Source: JBKEAJ01 sp047974415
GTDB lineage: Bacteria; Bacteroidota; Bacteroidia; Bacteroidales; Prolixibacteraceae
Length of the DNA: 64,000 nt
Assembly (NCBI GenBank): GCA_047974415.1
Contig: JBKECH010000011.1
Location: 22,666-86,665, forward strand
Direction of reading: 5' to 3'
This document shows positions 60,636 through 64,000 of the stretch, piece by piece; the first letter of the stretch is position 1, and every line of letters begins with the position of its first letter. The translations under genes and the position numbers were made by a program. Below the pieces are notes generated by a model. The model was not told where the DNA came from. It made no database searches and saw only the letters and a program-made list of their open reading frames with translations.

Positions 60636-63521
60636 ATGGAAAATTTTGTAGTAATTGTAAATGAACATAGGTACTTGGGGTATATATTGACTCCGTACAT
60701 AATTGAAAGGACTGGTGCTTTTTATACATGTGTGAAACCTGTCAAAGACTACGACCTCGAAAGCTTCGATTATACTTTCACATCTGTGCAGTCAAAAATT
60801 GTAAATATATCCGAGAAGTACAGCGATGCCGCGCTTGCAAAAAGGTTTTCTAAATCTAAAAATGTAAATAAGTTCTTCGAAGAAATAGATAAACAAGTTT
60901 TTGAGGGCATCGTGGCACCAGTGATAGACAAATACATATTGGAGATATATGAATTGATTACTAAATATGGAATTAAGCTCTATCTGAAGAAGAATAAGTT
61001 CTCAAATCTCTTTGACGAAGATGAAATAAAGACAACAACCCAACATGCAAAAGCGATATACAATTTTGAGAAAGGCGAAGATGGTACAAAGTATTATCTA
61101 ACTTTCCTGCAAAATGACAAAGCAATAAAACTGTTAGATAAGCAAGTGATATTTCTTACTTCTGAGCCTTGTCTTATGGTTTACGAAAACGAGATTTTTA
61201 ATTTCGAACGTATCTCCTCGAAAAAACTATTGCCATTCCTCGAAAAAGACCATATTTTTGTTGGCAAGCCTGTTGAGAAGAAATACTATGAAACTTTTGT
61301 GAAAAAGATTGTGACGACAAGCAGTGTCAATGTAACGGGTTTTGACATAATAGAGGAACAGCCTAAGCATCATCTCGTCCTTAAATTGGAAACAAACCTG
61401 AAGTCCCAACTTTTGCTGTCGCCAGTTTTTATGTATGGAAATACAGCCGTGTCTGCAATTAATTCCAAAAGAGCTTTTGTAGAAATGCAAATGGACGATA
61501 AGTCAGTGTCTTTTAGGAAGTTTGTTAGGAATAAAACTTGGGAAGATCGTATTATGTTGTACTTGGAAAGCCTGCGTCTTACAAAAACCCCCACTTGCCA
61601 ATTAATCCTAGAAGGAAGTAAGGACTTGGAGCTTGCGGAACAACAGTATGAAACAATAGAATGGATAAAAACTAATCTGCCAAATCTTGAAACAAAAGGA
61701 ATTAGCTTTAATCAAGACGCATTGAAGAATAAATATAATGTCGACGACTACTCGGTTAAATTTGACGTTCGACAAAGCGATGAAAGCGATTGGTTCGACC
61801 TCAATGCAGTTGTGCAGATTGGCGAGTTTATAATCCCTTTTTTAAAGTTTAAGAAAAATATTGTAAACGAAATTCGAGAATACACGCTCCCTGATGGCTC
61901 TATAGTAATCTTGCCTGGAGAGTGGTTCTCACAATATAAGGACCTGTTCAGCATGGCTAAACTGGATGGCGAGAAAATACTGCTAAAACATCATCATCTA
62001 CAGCTGATTGAACAAGAGCCAACTCTGACAAAAAATCAGGCGGCAAAAGAGTTATACTTATCAGATGTAGAAACTATATCAAAGGTTAGTATCCCTACAA
62101 CTATACAAGCTCGGCTAAGACATTATCAGAAAGATGGGTTTCGATGGCTCTATAATCTTGCAGAAAAAGGTTTTGGCGGATGCCTTGCTGATGATATGGG
62201 CCTGGGAAAGACATTGCAGGCTATAGCTCTTATACAGAAGATTATAGATGGATTTAAAGAAGACACTCCTAACGATGTTGTGCCTGCGTCTTTGGTGTTG
62301 GCACCCGTATCGCTTCTGAAAAACTGGAAAAATGAAATTAAAAAGTTTGCCCCAGCGCTGAAAGTGAAAATTAATCACGGAGCAAACAGAATAAGAAGAT
62401 ACGATAATCCAGAAAGGCTGCATGCAAGATACGACGTGATTATCAGTACTTACGGTACAATAAGAAATGATATAGACAAGCTTGTAAATATCGAGTTTCT
62501 TAATGTAATACTAGACGAAAGTCAGATAATAAAGAATGCAAGCTCGAAGATATACAAGGCCGTAACACAGCTTGAAGCAAAGCATCGGTACGTGCTGACA
62601 GGCACTCCCATAGAAAATTCGTTGATGGACTTGTGGGCGCAACTCAATTTTCTAAATCCAGGATTACTAGGAAATCAGGCTTACTTTAAAAGAGAGTTTG
62701 TTGCGCCAATCGAAAAACACAATGATGAAGCAAAACAAGATAGGCTGTCGCTACTAATAAAGCCCTTCATCCTGCGTCGTTCTAAAAACGAGGTTCTTAC
62801 AGAATTGCCCCCTGTTACGGAGTCTATTGTGTATTGCGAAATGAGCGATGAGCAAAGCTCTATATACGAAAAAGAAAAATCGTCAGTCCGCAATATGCTT
62901 CTCGAGCAAATTGATAATATTGGAATTGAGAAAAGCTCAGTGCTTATACTCCAAGCTTTAAACAAGCTCAGACAATTGGCAAATCATCCAAAAATGATAG
63001 GTGTAGATGGTGTAGAATCTGGCAAGATGGAGGAAATAATGCAGAATCTTGAGAATGTTGTATCAATAGGGCATAAGGTGCTTCTGTTTTCGTCTTTTGT
63101 CAGACATCTAAACATACTCTCGGAGGAAATAGAAAAGCGTGGTTGGGGGTGGTCGATGCTGACAGGAAGTACTAAAAATAGACCAGAGCTTATTGACGAA
63201 TTTCAGAATAATCCAGATAAGAGTATTTTTCTTATATCGCTGAAAGCTGGAGGTGTAGGTCTTAATCTTACCGAAGCAGATTATGTATTTATAGTTGATC
63301 CATGGTGGAATCCTGCTGCCGAAATGCAAGCAATAGGCAGAGCTCACAGAATCGGACAGGAGAATAAGGTCTTCGTGTATAGGTATATTTCAGCAAACAC
63401 TATCGAAGAAAAGATATTGAAACTACAGAAACGCAAGGATGCTCTTGCTAAAAGGTTTATCGACTCAAACAATCCAATGAAAAAGATGGATAAAGACGGA
63501 ATAATGTCACTGTTTAATTAG
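60636..63521 (+). CDS. SNF2-family DEAD/DEAH helicase
   Basis: A 961-residue protein. The N-terminal ~480 residues have no recognised domain by eye. The SNF2 ATPase follows: motif I LADDMGLGKTLQAIAL (about residue 515-530), motif Ia LVLAPVSLLKNW, motif II VILDESQIIKN (DESQ instead of the usual DEAH or DEAQ), motif III YVLTGTPIENS, then the helicase C-terminal domain with LFSSFVRHLNIL, SLKAGGVGLNLTEADYVFIV and motif VI QAIGRAHRIGQ. It should translocate on double-stranded DNA; no restriction or methylase partner is visible. The TAG stop coincides with an F1 element end. Confidence 0.9.
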   Translation: MENFVVIVNEHRYLGYILTPYIIERTGAFYTCVKPVKDYDLESFDYTFTSVQSKIVNISEKYSDAALAKRFSKSKNVNKFFEEIDKQVFEGIVAPVIDKYILEIYELITKYGIKLYLKKNKFSNLFDEDEIKTTTQHAKAIYNFEKGEDGTKYYLTFLQNDKAIKLLDKQVIFLTSEPCLMVYENEIFNFERISSKKLLPFLEKDHIFVGKPVEKKYYETFVKKIVTTSSVNVTGFDIIEEQPKHHLVLKLETNLKSQLLLSPVFMYGNTAVSAINSKRAFVEMQMDDKSVSFRKFVRNKTWEDRIMLYLESLRLTKTPTCQLILEGSKDLELAEQQYETIEWIKTNLPNLETKGISFNQDALKNKYNVDDYSVKFDVRQSDESDWFDLNAVVQIGEFIIPFLKFKKNIVNEIREYTLPDGSIVILPGEWFSQYKDLFSMAKLDGEKILLKHHHLQLIEQEPTLTKNQAAKELYLSDVETISKVSIPTTIQARLRHYQKDGFRWLYNLAEKGFGGCLADDMGLGKTLQAIALIQKIIDGFKEDTPNDVVPASLVLAPVSLLKNWKNEIKKFAPALKVKINHGANRIRRYDNPERLHARYDVIISTYGTIRNDIDKLVNIEFLNVILDESQIIKNASSKIYKAVTQLEAKHRYVLTGTPIENSLMDLWAQLNFLNPGLLGNQAYFKREFVAPIEKHNDEAKQDRLSLLIKPFILRRSKNEVLTELPPVTESIVYCEMSDEQSSIYEKEKSSVRNMLLEQIDNIGIEKSSVLILQALNKLRQLANHPKMIGVDGVESGKMEEIMQNLENVVSIGHKVLLFSSFVRHLNILSEEIEKRGWGWSMLTGSTKNRPELIDEFQNNPDKSIFLISLKAGGVGLNLTEADYVFIVDPWWNPAAEMQAIGRAHRIGQENKVFVYRYISANTIEEKILKLQKRKDALAKRFIDSNNPMKKMDKDGIMSLFN

Positions 63522-63610
63522 AGTCTGTCGTTAAAGCCCCAATCTCTACGTTATGCTCACTTTGCTCTTAGTCGTTTACACAAGTAAACTCCAAATTCAC
63601 AAACTCCCAA
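63521..63610 (-). repeat. F1 right-half fragment (inverted)
   Basis: The plus strand reads GAGTCTGTCGTTAAAGCCCC, then CTACGTTATGCTCACTTTGC and GTTTACACAAGTAAACTCC, the complement of the F1 right end and central hairpin. The left end is missing beyond CACAAACTCCC. TA plus the first G forms the stop codon (63519-63521) of the SNF2 gene. Confidence 0.7.
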
Positions 63611-63614
63611 AAAC

Positions 63615-63651
63615 AAAACAGGCTGTAAACTCATGGTTTACAGCCTGTTTT
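63615..63651 (+). terminator. Strong hairpin terminator after the SNF2 gene
   Basis: AAAACAGGCTGTAAAC and GTTTACAGCCTGTTTT form a perfect 16-bp stem with a five-base loop (TCATG) and four 3' T. It lies about 93 bases after the stop codon and directly before a group II intron-like sequence. Confidence 0.85.
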
Positions 63652-63749
63652 GGTATGCCCAGCATGGGCGTAATCTCATGGGTGTAAGTCCCTAGCGAGC
63701 CCTAATAGTGGGAATCGCCTAGCCAAGAGCAAGGGTGTCCATAGCGATA
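63652..63749 (+). ncRNA. Probable 5' fragment of a group II intron
   Basis: GTATGCCCAGCATGGGCG, with a GCCC/GGGC hairpin, then GGGTGTAAGTCCC and GCCAAGAGCAAGGGTGTCC resemble the 5' domain I segments of bacterial group II introns (recognised from memory). Only about 95 bases are present before the sequence runs into the probable left end of an IS256-type element. No intron-encoded protein is in the window. The placement immediately after a terminator stem is the typical target of class C introns. Confidence 0.45.
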
Positions 63750-64000
63750 GAGACTGTCCTCAGAACTCTGTCTGCTCTCAATAATTATTAATTTTGCAAT
63801 TATGACACGACAGAAAAAAGAGAGTGCCGAGTACATTGCTATGCGAGATTTGGCATTATCCCAATTAAAGAGTGGGAAGAGTTTGACAAGCGAAGGAGGC
63901 GTTTTTTCTCCTATTATCAAAGAGTTTTTAGAGAGCGCTTTATCGGCAGAAATGGAAGTTCATTTAGATGCTGAAGAACGTAAGGCTGGGAATAAGCGTA
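63750..64000 (+). mobile_element. IS256-family insertion sequence, left end (cut by window)
   Basis: The transposase gene from 63802 identifies the element. GAGACTGTCC starting at 63750 is a plausible left terminal inverted repeat, but without the right end the boundary and target duplication cannot be checked. Confidence 0.6.
63802..64000 (+). CDS. IS256-family (mutator-type) transposase, partial
   Basis: The first 66 residues are visible: MTRQKKESAEYIAMRDLALS, then SEGGVFSPIIKEFLESALSA and EMEVHLDAEERKAGNKR. The pattern of a helical N-terminus followed by EM.VHLD..E...GN.R is the start of mutator-type DDE transposases. The catalytic DDE residues lie beyond the window. Confidence 0.8.
   Translation, partial: MTRQKKESAEYIAMRDLALSQLKSGKSLTSEGGVFSPIIKEFLESALSAEMEVHLDAEERKAGNKR

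Overview
The window looks like a low-GC chromosome segment of a Bacteroidota bacterium, most likely order Bacteroidales. The signs are SusC/SusD pairs whose SusC carries an STN domain, FecR anti-sigma/ECF sigma partners, family-restricted proteins (DUF349, DUF3127, HU-CCDC81/SPOR, YbbR-YajC-CoaE), TAnnTTTG promoter boxes and little use of Shine-Dalgarno sites. I saw no tRNA, rRNA or CRISPR array.

Layout. 1-3.6 kb: end of the S10/spc/alpha ribosomal operon (probable secY tail, infA, rpmJ, rpsM, rpsK, rpsD, rpoA, rplQ) closed by a terminator. 3.6-5.6 kb, minus strand: yajC-ybbR-coaE. 5.8-19.9 kb: mixed housekeeping and envelope genes (regulatory-domain secreted protein, coiled-coil lipoprotein, fmt, GroES-like protein, DUF349 protein, HU/SPOR protein, dGTPase, DUF3127, FKBP, LptD, amidase). 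20.3-29.6 kb: methylmalonyl-CoA decarboxylase/carboxyltransferase alpha with a biotin carrier, an rRNA/tRNA methyltransferase, carAB, a CPBP-like membrane protein, a DUF3298 lipoprotein and a decapitated rsgA. 29.9-49.5 kb, minus strand: a galactoside-directed polysaccharide utilisation locus (PUL 1) with ECF sigma, FecR, SusC, SusD, a lipoprotein, two GH110-type beta-helix proteins, a clan GH-D enzyme, a GH35 enzyme and a GH123/DUF6067-like lipoprotein. 49.7-57.6 kb, minus strand: a second sigma/FecR/SusC/SusD module (PUL 2) ending in an endonuclease/exonuclease/phosphatase-fold lipoprotein. 57.8-63.5 kb: der-era, a SUI1/YciH protein and a SNF2 helicase. The window ends in a probable group II intron remnant and the start of an IS256-family transposase.

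How the parts work together. In each PUL the logic is substrate binding to the STN-bearing SusC, signalling through FecR to the ECF sigma factor, and induction of transport genes plus hydrolases. PUL 1 has two GH110-like proteins that keep the three catalytic-candidate aspartates at identical spacing, together with GH35 and GH-D enzymes, which points to a glycan rich in alpha- and beta-linked galactose.

The most unusual content is intergenic. A family (called F1 here) of ~137-157 bp MITE-like elements has seven full copies and several fragments. They carry short terminal inverted repeats, a 21-bp internal hairpin and a preference for TA dinucleotides. Because both ends begin with G, insertion at TA gives TAG, and four genes in the window end exactly on such a junction. 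A second family (F2, ~167-170 bp, three copies) always lies within ~130 bp of an F1 copy or fragment. The GH123/DUF6067-like gene sits between two inverted F2 copies.
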